Below, in pieces: positions 55,896 to 63,658 of a DNA stretch of 64,000 nucleotides. The stretch spans positions 15,254-79,253 of the forward strand of contig CAJUKT010000096.1 of NCBI GenBank assembly GCA_910587255.1, written 5' to 3'. The position numbers and the translations under genes were made by a program. Positions within the stretch are counted from its first letter, which is position 1. Every line of letters begins with the position of its first letter. The DNA is from an uncultured Oscillospiraceae bacterium. GTDB taxonomy: Bacteria > Bacillota > Clostridia > Oscillospirales > Oscillospiraceae. Below the pieces are notes generated by a model. It was given only the letters and a program-made list of their open reading frames with translations. It ran no database searches and was not told the DNA's origin.

Positions 55896-57236
55896 ATGGC
55901 ATTTGAAAGTCTTACCGATAAGCTGTCCGCTGTATTTAAGCGCCTGCGGGGCAAGGGCCGCCTGTCCGAAGCCGATGTGAAGGAGGCCATGAAGGAGATC
56001 AAAATGGCTCTCCTGGAGGCGGATGTTAATTTCAAGGTGGTCAAAGGCTTTGTAGCCCAGGTCACCGAGCGGGCCGTGGGCCAGGACGTGATGGAGTCCC
56101 TCACCCCTGCCCAGATGATCGTCAAGATCGTCAATGAGGAGCTGACCTCCCTCATGGGGGGCGGCGACAGCAAGCTGGCCATCTCTCCTGCCCCGCCTAC
56201 CGTTGTCATGCTGGTGGGCCTGCAGGGCGCGGGCAAAACCACAAACGGCGCCAAGCTGGCGGGTCTGATGAAAAAGCAGGGCAAGCGGCCCCTTTTAGCC
56301 GCCTGTGACGTATACCGCCCCGCCGCCATCAAGCAGCTGGAGGTGGTGGGTGAGCAGCTGGATATCCCTGTGTTCCAAATGGGGCAGATCGACCCGGTGG
56401 ACATTGCCAAGGCCGCCGTGGAGCACGCCAAAAAGCACGGCAGCGACATGGTGTTCCTGGACACCGCCGGCCGCCTCCACGTGGACGAAACGCTGATGGA
56501 CGAGCTGCGCCGGGTGAAAGAGGCGGTGAACCCCACCGAGATTTTGCTGGTGGTGGACGCCATGATCGGCCAGGACGCCGTAACCGCCGCCAAAGCCTTC
56601 GACGACGCGCTGGATATTGACGGTGTCATGCTCACCAAGCTGGACGGCGACGCCCGTGGCGGGGCGGCCCTCTCCATCCGGGCCGTCACCGGCAAGCCAA
56701 TCAAGTTCGTCGGCACGGGTGAAAAATTGGACGCGGTGGAGGTATTCCACCCCGACCGCATGGCCAGCCGAATTCTGGGCATGGGCGACGTACTCTCCCT
56801 CATTGAGAAGGCGGAACAGAGCCTGGACGCCAAAAAGGCCGCCGAGCAGATGGAACGGCTGCGTAAAAACAAGTTCACCTTAGCCGACTTTTACGACCAA
56901 CTGGTACAGCTCAAGAGTATGGGCTCCATGGAGGATATCATGGGGATGCTCCCCGGCATGGGAGGGAAAAAACTGGACTTGTCGGTGGACGAGGGCAATC
57001 TCAAGCGCATCGAGGCCATTATCCAGTCCATGACCCCTGGCGAGCGGGAAAACCCCTCCATCCTGAACTCCAGCCGGAAAAAGCGCATCGCCGCTGGTTC
57101 CGGCACCCAAGTGGTGGATGTCAACCGCCTGCTGAAGCAGTTCGATATGATCCAACAGTTTACCCGGCAGTTCTCCAACCCCAAAAAGGCTAAGGGGCTG
57201 TTCGGGCGCTTCAAGGGCATGGGGATGCCTTTCTAA
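55896..57236 (+). CDS. ffh: Signal recognition particle protein Ffh
   Basis: Ffh is the SRP GTPase that brings membrane and secreted proteins to the translocon. The 446-residue protein has the N domain, the G1 loop GLQGAGKTT near residue 108, DTAGR near residue 190, TKLDGDARGG near residue 248, and the Met-rich M domain with IAAGSGTQVVDVNRLLKQF in parts near residue 390. Length is normal. Confidence 0.97.
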   Translation: MAFESLTDKLSAVFKRLRGKGRLSEADVKEAMKEIKMALLEADVNFKVVKGFVAQVTERAVGQDVMESLTPAQMIVKIVNEELTSLMGGGDSKLAISPAPPTVVMLVGLQGAGKTTNGAKLAGLMKKQGKRPLLAACDVYRPAAIKQLEVVGEQLDIPVFQMGQIDPVDIAKAAVEHAKKHGSDMVFLDTAGRLHVDETLMDELRRVKEAVNPTEILLVVDAMIGQDAVTAAKAFDDALDIDGVMLTKLDGDARGGAALSIRAVTGKPIKFVGTGEKLDAVEVFHPDRMASRILGMGDVLSLIEKAEQSLDAKKAAEQMERLRKNKFTLADFYDQLVQLKSMGSMEDIMGMLPGMGGKKLDLSVDEGNLKRIEAIIQSMTPGERENPSILNSSRKKRIAAGSGTQVVDVNRLLKQFDMIQQFTRQFSNPKKAKGLFGRFKGMGMPF

Positions 57237-57250
57237 GGAGGTAGTACGGC

Positions 57251-57430
57251 ATGAAACGGCAGCTTCAAGGTATCGCACTCATCCTGATCGGCATTCAGAT
57301 CACCCTCGTCTGCATCATTGATCCCTGGATTCCCATGGTTGGCGATGTGGGCCGGGTCATGTATCCCGTGCTGGCGGCAGCTGCAAGCATCGCCGGGCTT
57401 GTATTGGTATTTAAGCAAACAGATAATTGA
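57251..57430 (+). CDS. Small membrane protein, 59 residues, unknown function
   Basis: The ATG at 57251 follows a strong ribosome site (AAGGAGGT, eight bases before) and opens a 59-codon frame ending in TGA at 57430. The product begins MKRQLQGIALILIG, has one hydrophobic helix (about residues 8-24), a short loop with DPWIPMVGDVGR and a second helix (about residues 37-54), ending FKQTDN. It would span the membrane twice. It sits in the ffh-rpsP operon. I recognise no family. Confidence 0.72.
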   Translation: MKRQLQGIALILIGIQITLVCIIDPWIPMVGDVGRVMYPVLAAAASIAGLVLVFKQTDN

Positions 57431-57499
57431 CCATGTTGGTTCTGTCCTTTTCGGGACATTTACCATAAATGATAAACAACTTTTGGAGGTGAATATACG

Positions 57500-57736
57500 A
57501 TGGTTAAGATTAGACTGCGCCGCATGGGCGCCAAAAAGGCCCCCTTCTACCGCGTTGTGGTCGCCGACTCCCGCTATCCCCGGGACGGCCGCTTCATCGA
57601 GGAGCTGGGTACCTATGACCCCCGCCAGAACCCCGCCGCCGTCAACATTGATGTGGAGCGGGCCCAGGCCTGGATCAAGACCGGCGCTCAGCCCACCGAT
57701 ACGGTGCGCGATCTGCTGAAAAAGGCCGGCCTATAA
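57500..57736 (+). CDS. rpsP: Small ribosomal subunit protein bS16
   Basis: The 78-residue protein begins VKIRLRRMGAKKAPFYRVVVADSR in parts and has RDGRFIEELGTYDP, the S16 signature. TTGGAGGTG precedes the ATG. It is followed by khpA, rimM and trmD, the conserved 16S/tRNA-modification order of Firmicutes. Confidence 0.97.
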   Translation: MVKIRLRRMGAKKAPFYRVVVADSRYPRDGRFIEELGTYDPRQNPAAVNIDVERAQAWIKTGAQPTDTVRDLLKKAGL

Positions 57737-57754
57737 TCGCGATTGGGAGGCCAC

Positions 57755-57985
57755 ATGAAGGAATTGCTCAATTATATCGCCCGCAGCCTGGTGGACGATC
57801 CCGACGCGGTGTCCGTCTCTGAATATGAGACGCCCGCTGAGACGGTGCTGGAGCTCCGGGTCGCTCCCAGCGACATGGGCAAGGTGATCGGCCGCCAGGG
57901 CCGCATCGCCAAGGAGATCCGGGCGCTGATGCGTTCGGTGGCCCAGCGCCAGGGCAAAAAGATTTCGGTTGACATTGTTGACTGA
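57755..57985 (+). CDS. khpA: KH-domain RNA-binding protein KhpA
   Basis: The 76-residue protein is a single KH domain with the GxxG loop GRQG in VIGRQGRIAKEI near residue 45. KhpA works with KhpB/Jag and binds many RNAs in Gram-positive cells. ATG 57755 follows GGGAGG; an in-frame TTG 12 bases earlier lies on the ribosome site. A terminator follows. Confidence 0.94.
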   Translation: MKELLNYIARSLVDDPDAVSVSEYETPAETVLELRVAPSDMGKVIGRQGRIAKEIRALMRSVAQRQGKKISVDIVD

Positions 57986-57990
57986 CTCTG

Positions 57991-58021
57991 AAAAGCAGGC
58001 GGGACAGCCCCGCCTGCTTTT
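57991..58021 (+). terminator. Terminator between khpA and rimM
   Basis: AAAAGCAGGCGG and CCGCCTGCTTTT form a 12-bp stem with a seven-base loop. The T residues lie inside the stem, so some read-through to rimM-trmD is likely. Confidence 0.85.
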
Positions 58022-58041
58022 AGCATTTGGAGGTGCTTCCC

Positions 58042-58524
58042 ATGCAAGAATTTTTAGACTGCGGCGAGATTGTCAACACCCATGGCATCCGCGGCGAGGT
58101 GCGTATCGTCCCCTGGGCAGATAGCCCGGACTTCCTCCGCAGCTTTTCCACGCTGTATGTGGACGGCGCGGCCATGGCAGTTGAATCCAGCCGGGTACAC
58201 AAGGGCAGCGTCATCACCCGCTTTCAGGGCGTGGACACGGTGGAAGGGGCCATGGCCCTGAAAGGGAAAACGGTTCAGCTTTGCCGGACAGACGCCAAGC
58301 TGCCGCAGGGTTCCTTTTTTCTGGCGGACATCATCGGCTTGGACGTGGTGGATGAAGCCGGACAAAAGCTGGGTACGCTGAAGGAAGTGCTCTCCCCCTC
58401 CCGGCAGCAGGTGTACGTGGTGAGCGGGGAGCGGGAGATCATGATTCCCGCTGTCCCGGAATTCATTTTGGAGACAAATATCAAGGCAGGCTATGTCAAG
58501 GTGTGTCTGATTGAAGGGATGTAA
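58042..58524 (+). CDS. rimM: Ribosome maturation factor RimM
   Basis: RimM helps fold the 3' domain of the 30S subunit. The 160-residue protein has THGIRGEVRI near residue 14 and, in the C-terminal PRC barrel, GLDVVDEAGQKLGTL and REIMIPAVPEFI. ATG 58042 follows TTGGAGGTG. It starts six bases before trmD, the usual rimM-trmD pair. Confidence 0.95.
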   Translation: MQEFLDCGEIVNTHGIRGEVRIVPWADSPDFLRSFSTLYVDGAAMAVESSRVHKGSVITRFQGVDTVEGAMALKGKTVQLCRTDAKLPQGSFFLADIIGLDVVDEAGQKLGTLKEVLSPSRQQVYVVSGEREIMIPAVPEFILETNIKAGYVKVCLIEGM

Positions 58525-58530
58525 GGCAAA

Positions 58531-59814
58531 ATGTACCACATAGACATTATGACTCTGTTCCCCGACACGGTAGGCGACGTGTTATCCGAGTCCATCCTAG
58601 GCCGGGCTCAGGAGCGGGACCTTCTGCGCATCAACACCCACCAGATCCGGGACTACACCTTAAATAAACAGAAGCAAGTGGACAACTACCCTTACGGCGG
58701 GGGGCATGGGGCAGTGCTCCAGGCCGACCCGCTGTACCAGTGCTGGGACCATATCTGCCGTCAATATGAAAAGCGCCCTCACACCATCTGCCTATCCCCC
58801 TGCGGCAAAACCTTTACACAAACCGATGCCAAACGGCTGGCCTGGGAGCACGACCATTTGATCCTGGTATGCGGCCATTATGAGGGGCTTGACCAGCGGT
58901 TCATTGATGAGTGCGTAGACGAGGAGATTTCCTTGGGTGATTTTGTCCTCACCGGCGGTGAAATTGCCGCCATGGCAGTGGCGGACGCAGTGTGCCGTTT
59001 AGTTCCCGGGGTGCTGTCCGATTCAGAGTGCTTCCAAAACGAGAGCCATTGGGACGGCCTTTTGGAGTATCCCCAGTACTCCCGCCCGGAGGTGTGGCAT
59101 GGCAGGGCCGTTCCCCATGAGCTGCTCACCGGCAACCACGCCAAGGTGGAGCGCTGGCGGCGCAAGCAGTCCCTCCTGCGCACCCGGCAGCGGCGGCCCG
59201 ACCTATACGAAAAGCTGGATCTGTCCTCCAAGGCCGACCAGAAGCTGCTGGCCGAGCTGGAGTGGGAACTCTCCCGCCCCCCTCTGCCCCAGCCGGTGGA
59301 GTGCCGCCCCGCCCGGGAGGACGATCTGGACGCCATGGAGGCCATCCTGGCGCAGGCCAAGGCCGCCCTGATCCCCATCGGCCAGTGGAACGAGTTTTAT
59401 CCCGCCCGGGAAGATTTTGTGGCTGATATGGTTCGCGGCGAGTGCCATGTCCTCACCTGCGGCGGCCAGGTGGGCGGATTTTTCACCCTGACCGCCCAGC
59501 CCGAGCCCAGCTATGACGCCATCACCGATGGAAAATGGTCGTCGGACGGACCATACGCCGTGATCCACCGCTGCGCGGTGGCGGAGCAGTGGCGGGGCTC
59601 CGGCCTGGCGGGGGAGATGGCCGCCGCTTGGGAGAAGCTGGCCCGCGGGATGGGCCTGGGCTGGCTCCGGGTGGACACCCACAGGAAAAACAAGCCCATG
59701 CTGGGGCTGCTTCGCAAGTCCGGCTTCCAGTACCGGGGGAACGTACTGGTGGACGTGCCGCCGCCCCACGACCCCCGTCGGGTGGCCTATGAAAAGCGGC
59801 TGAAATCTTTGTAA
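58531..59814 (+). CDS. trmD: tRNA (guanine-37-N1)-methyltransferase TrmD fused to a GNAT acetyltransferase
   Basis: Residues about 1-245 are a complete TrmD, which makes m1G37 in tRNA to prevent frameshifting: YPYGGGHGAV near residue 53, CGHYEGLDQRF near residue 113, DEEISLGDFVLTGGE near residue 130 and NESHWDGLLEYPQYSRP in parts near residue 171 (the trefoil-knot SAM site). Residues about 256-427 are a full GNAT domain with RPAREDDLDAM at the start, the acetyl-CoA loop EQWRGSGLAG near residue 351 and NKPMLGLLRKSGF near residue 390. TrmD is normally ~240 residues. There is no stop or frameshift between the domains. The GNAT substrate is unknown. Confidence 0.93.
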   Translation: MYHIDIMTLFPDTVGDVLSESILGRAQERDLLRINTHQIRDYTLNKQKQVDNYPYGGGHGAVLQADPLYQCWDHICRQYEKRPHTICLSPCGKTFTQTDAKRLAWEHDHLILVCGHYEGLDQRFIDECVDEEISLGDFVLTGGEIAAMAVADAVCRLVPGVLSDSECFQNESHWDGLLEYPQYSRPEVWHGRAVPHELLTGNHAKVERWRRKQSLLRTRQRRPDLYEKLDLSSKADQKLLAELEWELSRPPLPQPVECRPAREDDLDAMEAILAQAKAALIPIGQWNEFYPAREDFVADMVRGECHVLTCGGQVGGFFTLTAQPEPSYDAITDGKWSSDGPYAVIHRCAVAEQWRGSGLAGEMAAAWEKLARGMGLGWLRVDTHRKNKPMLGLLRKSGFQYRGNVLVDVPPPHDPRRVAYEKRLKSL

Positions 59815-59840
59815 AGGTTTTGTAAACCGCCGCGCATCCC

Positions 59841-59868
59841 TTGACAATCCTTGGTGATATGATATAAT
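59841..59868 (+). promoter_or_regulatory. Sigma-A promoter of degV
   Basis: Perfect -35 TTGACA (59841-59846), 16-bp spacer and perfect -10 TATAAT (59863-59868), in the gap after trmD. Confidence 0.9.
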
Positions 59869-59902
59869 CTGATTTACATTATCATGTAAGGGGATTGTTT
59901 TT

Positions 59903-60739
59903 ATGAGCTTTTCCATCATCGTTGACAGCTGCTGCGATTTGACCCCCGAAATGCGGGCCGACCCAGTGTTCCGCTCTATCCCTCTTACCATCCGTGTGGG
60001 CGGAAAGGATTACGTAGATGACCAAAGCCTGGACACCAGCCTGCTCATCTACGCCATGGACCAGAGCCAGGACGCCTCTTCCTCCTCCTGCCCCTCCCCC
60101 GGCGACTATCTGGAGGCATACCGGCAGGCTGAGGGCGACATCTACGTGGTCACCCTCTCCGCCCTGCTCAGCGGCTCTCACAACAGCGCATGGCAGGCCA
60201 AGCAGATGTTCTTAGAGGAAGCGCCTGAGCGCAATATCCATGTGTTCAACTCTTGCTCCGCCTCTGCGGGAGAGGTTCTTTTGGCCCAAAAAATTCACCG
60301 GCTAGCCTCATCCGGGATCGCTTTTGCCCAGGTCGTGGCCCAGGCCAAGCAGACCATTACCGACACCAACACCCTGTTTGTGTTGGAAAATTTGGATAAT
60401 CTGCGAAAAAACGGCCGGCTCACCAAGGTGCAGGCCATGCTCACCGGTGCGCTGCGCATTAAGCTGATTATGGGCGCTACCCCGGAGGGCGAAATCTGCA
60501 AGCATGGACAGGCGCTGTCCATCAAGCAGGCGCTGTCCAAGCTTGCGGACATCATGGCGGCGGACGAAAAGCACAAAGGAAAAATACTTTATATCGCCCA
60601 ATGCCTCTGTCCCGACCGTGCCCAGCATCTGTGGGATCTGGTTCAGAAGGCGTGTCAGTTTTCCGGCGTCATCATTACTGCCACCCGGGGACTTAGCTCC
60701 TACTATGCCAACAGCGGCGGTGTCATCGTAGCGTATTAA
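59903..60739 (+). CDS. DegV family fatty-acid-binding protein
   Basis: The 278-residue protein begins FSIIVDSCCDL and has SCPSPGDYLEAYRQAEGD near residue 64 (the SSPSP.DF-type lipid-carboxyl site) and the long C-terminal domain with LDNLRKNGRLTKVQAMLTGAL in parts near residue 160. DegV/FakB proteins bind fatty acids and hand them to the kinase FakA; no fakA is nearby. It has its own strong promoter and a TGA-free run to the methyltransferase gene 22 bases on. Confidence 0.92.
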   Translation: MSFSIIVDSCCDLTPEMRADPVFRSIPLTIRVGGKDYVDDQSLDTSLLIYAMDQSQDASSSSCPSPGDYLEAYRQAEGDIYVVTLSALLSGSHNSAWQAKQMFLEEAPERNIHVFNSCSASAGEVLLAQKIHRLASSGIAFAQVVAQAKQTITDTNTLFVLENLDNLRKNGRLTKVQAMLTGALRIKLIMGATPEGEICKHGQALSIKQALSKLADIMAADEKHKGKILYIAQCLCPDRAQHLWDLVQKACQFSGVIITATRGLSSYYANSGGVIVAY

Positions 60740-60761
60740 GATAAAAAGGGGTGACCGCCGG

Positions 60762-61292
60762 ATGGCTTCCGCACGGCTTCGTATTGAAAAGGATCTCATC
60801 GGTCCTATTTTGGATTTGGGCGGCGGTGGAGAAGGTGTCATTGGGCAAATATACCGCCAGCAGGCCGTGGTCATTGATAACCGTCAGGAGGAACTGGACG
60901 AAACGCCGGAAGGCCCCGAAAAGCTCCTCATGGACGCCGCGGAGCTGACTTTTGCGGACGGTTCCTTTCAACATGTTACGGCGTTTTTCTCTCTCATGTA
61001 CATGCCTCATGCGGTTCAAGCCCAAGCCATTATCCAGGCGGCCCGCGTGCTGCGCCCCGGCGGAAGCCTTCAAATCTGGGACGCCCATATTATATCCGCT
61101 TTCCCCGATCCATTTTTCATTGATCTGGACATTGACGCCGCCGGAACCGCCATCCACACCACCTACGGCATCCTCAAAGAGGACGGCGCTCAGGATTGCG
61201 GGCATATTCTCCGCCTCTGCCAGGACGCCGGGTTAAGGCTGGCAGTCCGGCAGGACTTTGATGGCTGGTTTTATCTCCGGCTGCTTAAATAG
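60762..61292 (+). CDS. Class I SAM-dependent methyltransferase
   Basis: The 176-residue protein has ILDLGGGGEGVIG near residue 16 (SAM-binding motif I), VVIDNRQEEL near residue 36 (motif II acidic residue), LTFADGSFQHV near residue 62 and VLRPGGSLQIWD near residue 95. It is a small-molecule type methyltransferase; the substrate is unknown. A purine-rich AAAAAGGGG precedes the ATG. It lies between degV and rsmA on the same strand. Confidence 0.88.
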   Translation: MASARLRIEKDLIGPILDLGGGGEGVIGQIYRQQAVVIDNRQEELDETPEGPEKLLMDAAELTFADGSFQHVTAFFSLMYMPHAVQAQAIIQAARVLRPGGSLQIWDAHIISAFPDPFFIDLDIDAAGTAIHTTYGILKEDGAQDCGHILRLCQDAGLRLAVRQDFDGWFYLRLLK

Positions 61293-61316
61293 CACACCCA
61301 GCCTTAGGAGGCGCTT

Positions 61317-62165
61317 ATGAATCTTACCAATATCCGTGATATCAGGGCGCTGCAAGCCCGGCATGGCTTCCACTTCTCCAAGTCCATGGGGCAGAACTTC
61401 CTCATCGCCGATTGGGTTCCCCGCGACATTGCCAACGCTGCGGGCCTAAATGAACACTGTGCCGTACTGGAAATTGGCCCGGGGATCGGCTGCCTCACTC
61501 AGCAGCTTGCCCGTCAGGCCGGCAAGGTGGCCGCCATTGAATTGGACGCTTCCCTTCTTCCTGTTCTGGACGAGACGTTGGGAGATTGCCCCAACGTGGA
61601 GATCATTCCCGGCGATGTGATGAAACTGGATCTCAGCGCCATCGTGTCCGACAAGCTTTTAAGCTCTACAGTTAAAGCTTGTGCCAATCTACCCTATAAT
61701 ATCACCACCCCTGTGCTCACCCGTCTGCTGGAGAGCAACCTCTTTAAGTCCATCACAGTTATGATCCAAAGGGAGGTGGCAAAGCGAATTTGCGCCTCAC
61801 CCGGCGATCCAGACTGTGGGGCGTTCTCCCTCTTTTGCCAATACCATGCCCAGTGTGAGCTGTTGTTTGAGGTGCCCCCCAGCTGCTTCTTCCCCGCTCC
61901 CAAAGTCACCTCCGCTGTCATTCAGATGGTTCCTCACCCCGAGCCGCCGGTGCAGGGTGATCAGGATGCTATCTTTTCCGTAGTGAAAGCCGCTTTTGCC
62001 CAGCGGAGAAAAACCTTGCTTAATGCCTTGTCCGCCACCTACGGCCGCCAGTTCACTAAGGAGCAGTTGCGCCAAATCATTCTCGACTGCGGCCTACCTG
62101 AAACCGTGCGGGGTGAACGGCTCAGCCTGGAGCAGTTTGCCGTTTTGTCCAGCGCACTGCACTGA
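61317..62165 (+). CDS. rsmA: 16S rRNA (adenine-1518/1519-N6)-dimethyltransferase RsmA
   Basis: RsmA (KsgA) dimethylates two adenines at the 3' end of 16S rRNA. The 282-residue protein has SMGQNFLIADW near residue 22, EIGPGIGCLTQQLA near residue 54 and NLPYNITTPVL near residue 123 (the NLPY catalytic motif). AGGAGG precedes the ATG. The gene is often near tatD and rnmV in bacilli, but not here. Confidence 0.96.
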   Translation: MNLTNIRDIRALQARHGFHFSKSMGQNFLIADWVPRDIANAAGLNEHCAVLEIGPGIGCLTQQLARQAGKVAAIELDASLLPVLDETLGDCPNVEIIPGDVMKLDLSAIVSDKLLSSTVKACANLPYNITTPVLTRLLESNLFKSITVMIQREVAKRICASPGDPDCGAFSLFCQYHAQCELLFEVPPSCFFPAPKVTSAVIQMVPHPEPPVQGDQDAIFSVVKAAFAQRRKTLLNALSATYGRQFTKEQLRQIILDCGLPETVRGERLSLEQFAVLSSALH

Positions 62166-62227
62166 AGCGCCCTCCTTTGTCAAATCCTTGCCGTGTGCAT
62201 AGGATGGAGCAAAGGAGGTTTTTCCTT

Positions 62228-62971
62228 ATGCCAATTATTTATCTTTCCCCCTCTACCCAGGAATCCAACATGTATGTCAACGGCGGGAGCGAGGAAGAGT
62301 GGATGAACCGCTTAGCGGACGCCATGGTTCCTTACTTGAATGCCTCAGGTATCCAATTTGATCGCAATACCCCGGATATGAATGCCGTATCCTCTATCCG
62401 GGCATCTAATGCCGGCAACTACGACTTGCACTTAGCCCTGCACTCCAATGCCTCCGCCCCCAGTAATTATGGCCGGACCCGGGGTATCATCGTATTCTAT
62501 TATCCGGGCAGCTCCAAGGGCAAGCGAGCGGCAGAGATTATGGCGGAAAATTTAAAGGCTATTTATCCTCTGCCCAACCGGGTACGTACCGAAGCCACCA
62601 CCTCTATTGGGGAAGTTCGCCAGCCCCGCGCTCCGTCAGTGTTCATCGAATTGGGCTATCACGATAACGAGGACGATGCCACTTGGATAAAAACCCATCT
62701 GGACGAAATCGCCCGAACTATTGTGCTGGCACTCACCGAATACTTCGGAATTCCCTTCTTGACCTCCGAGGGCCCCCGCCGGCAAGGTGTTGTCGATGTG
62801 GATTGGGGATATCTCAACATCCGCTCCAGGCCGTCCACCTCAGCTCCTGTAATTGCCAAGGCCTATGACGGTGCGCGATTAACGATCCTTAACCAGTGGC
62901 AGGACTGGTATCTTGTGTCCTTCGATGGAGCGGAGGGCTATGCAAACAGCGACTTTATTACACTTCTCTGA
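62228..62971 (+). CDS. N-acetylmuramoyl-L-alanine amidase with SH3 domain
   Basis: Residues about 1-175 are an Amidase_3 (zinc amidase) domain: YLSPSTQESN at the start, LHLALHSNAS near residue 77 with a metal His, and SVFIELGYHDNEDD near residue 138 with the catalytic Glu. Residues about 186-247 form a bacterial SH3 domain (VDWGYLNIRSRPSTSAPVIA). There is no signal peptide, so it may act in the mother cell at lysis, like Bacillus CwlC, or leave by another route. ATG 62228 follows AAAGGAGGT. It cuts the bond between MurNAc and L-Ala in peptidoglycan. Confidence 0.9.
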   Translation: MPIIYLSPSTQESNMYVNGGSEEEWMNRLADAMVPYLNASGIQFDRNTPDMNAVSSIRASNAGNYDLHLALHSNASAPSNYGRTRGIIVFYYPGSSKGKRAAEIMAENLKAIYPLPNRVRTEATTSIGEVRQPRAPSVFIELGYHDNEDDATWIKTHLDEIARTIVLALTEYFGIPFLTSEGPRRQGVVDVDWGYLNIRSRPSTSAPVIAKAYDGARLTILNQWQDWYLVSFDGAEGYANSDFITLL

Positions 62972-63128
62972 ATCAGAACAATCCATTACCCAATTTCTTG
63001 GCCCGCTTCCTCCTGACCGGGTGTGGGTTCCCGCCGATGATCTGCCTGCCGCGCTGAGCATCTTGGCACTTCTCCAAAGTGAGCTTCCCGCACATGATCT
63101 CCCCTGCTATGCTGATGATGCGATCTGA
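62940..63128 (+). CDS. Small hypothetical protein overlapping the amidase end
   Basis: A 62-codon frame starts at ATG 62940, overlapping the end of the amidase gene by 32 bases, with GGAGGG only two bases upstream. The product begins MQTATLLHFSES and contains LPPDRVWVPADDLPAALSILALL. It is neither clearly membrane nor signal-bearing, and I recognise no family. The poor spacing of the ribosome site makes this a tentative call. Confidence 0.4.
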   Translation: MQTATLLHFSESEQSITQFLGPLPPDRVWVPADDLPAALSILALLQSELPAHDLPCYADDAI

Positions 63129-63189
63129 TCATTTACAAATCGTTTAAGGATACTTCAAAAATTATACATCTCTTTCTTTAAAAAAGCGC

Positions 63190-63286
63190 TATAATGGGTT
63201 ATGTCATCAAGCATGACAACTCCTCCCTCTCTTTCTTGAATCAACAAGGCAGCCTACCGTAATAAACGGTAGGCTGTCGCTTTTAA
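63190..63286 (+). ncRNA. Candidate small RNA with C/U-rich loop
   Basis: A -10-like TATAAT (63190-63195) is followed by a short hairpin (TGTCAT-caagc-ATGACA), then an unpaired AACTCCTCCCTCTCTTTCTT, and a strong terminator (GCAGCCTACCGT/ACGGTAGGCTGT). The predicted RNA would be about 85 nt and the C/U-rich part could pair with Shine-Dalgarno sites. The -35 is weak. There is no open frame of note. Confidence 0.45.
63249..63286 (+). terminator. Rho-independent terminator
   Basis: GCAGCCTACCGT and ACGGTAGGCTGT form a perfect 12-bp stem around AATAA, followed by CGCTTTT. It may end the candidate small RNA or the amidase transcript. Confidence 0.85.
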
Positions 63287-63339
63287 AATATCAATTTTTT
63301 CAGAATTTATAGATTCCTTGAAAAATTTTAATTTCCCTC

Positions 63340-63368
63340 TTGCTTTTTCTCTTTTGGTATGGTAATAT
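63340..63368 (+). promoter_or_regulatory. Probable promoter of tRNA-Pro
   Basis: -35 TTGCTT (63340-63345), 17-bp spacer and -10 TAATAT (63363-63368). The match is moderate; the position, about 25 bases before the tRNA, is right. Confidence 0.5.
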
Positions 63369-63397
63369 ACATAAGGTTCGTAGGTTGTGATATTTAT

Positions 63398-63474
63398 CCG
63401 GGTGTGGCGAAGTTTGGTATCGCGCTTGACTGGGGGTCAAGAGGCCGCAGGTTCAAGTCCTGTCACTCGGACCA
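63398..63474 (+). tRNA. tRNA-Pro (anticodon GGG)
   Basis: The acceptor pairs CCGGGTG with CACTCGG (one G-U pair), followed by discriminator A and an encoded CCA. The anticodon arm is CTTGA-CTGGGGG-TCAAG, giving anticodon GGG, and the T-arm is GCAGG-TTCAAGT-CCTGT. It is followed by a hairpin and then by an integrase gene. Confidence 0.95.
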
Positions 63475-63481
63475 TTTTATC

Positions 63482-63514
63482 GATAAAAGCCGCTGATTTC
63501 CAGCGGTTTTTATC
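63482..63514 (+). terminator. Terminator of tRNA-Pro
   Basis: GATAAAAGCCGCTG and CAGCGGTTTTTATC form an imperfect stem around a four- to five-base loop, followed by T-rich sequence. Confidence 0.85.
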
Positions 63515-63658
63515 ATTTTTCAGAACTTTTTATCGCTTTTAATTTTTCGCAGTTGTTGTCCGACCCAGATTTGACCCATACCAGCAAAATTTCAGGGAGC
63601 GCCGGTTTCTTTCTCCGACGCTCCCTGTGTCTATCTCAGTTTTCGCTGCGGATCCTTT

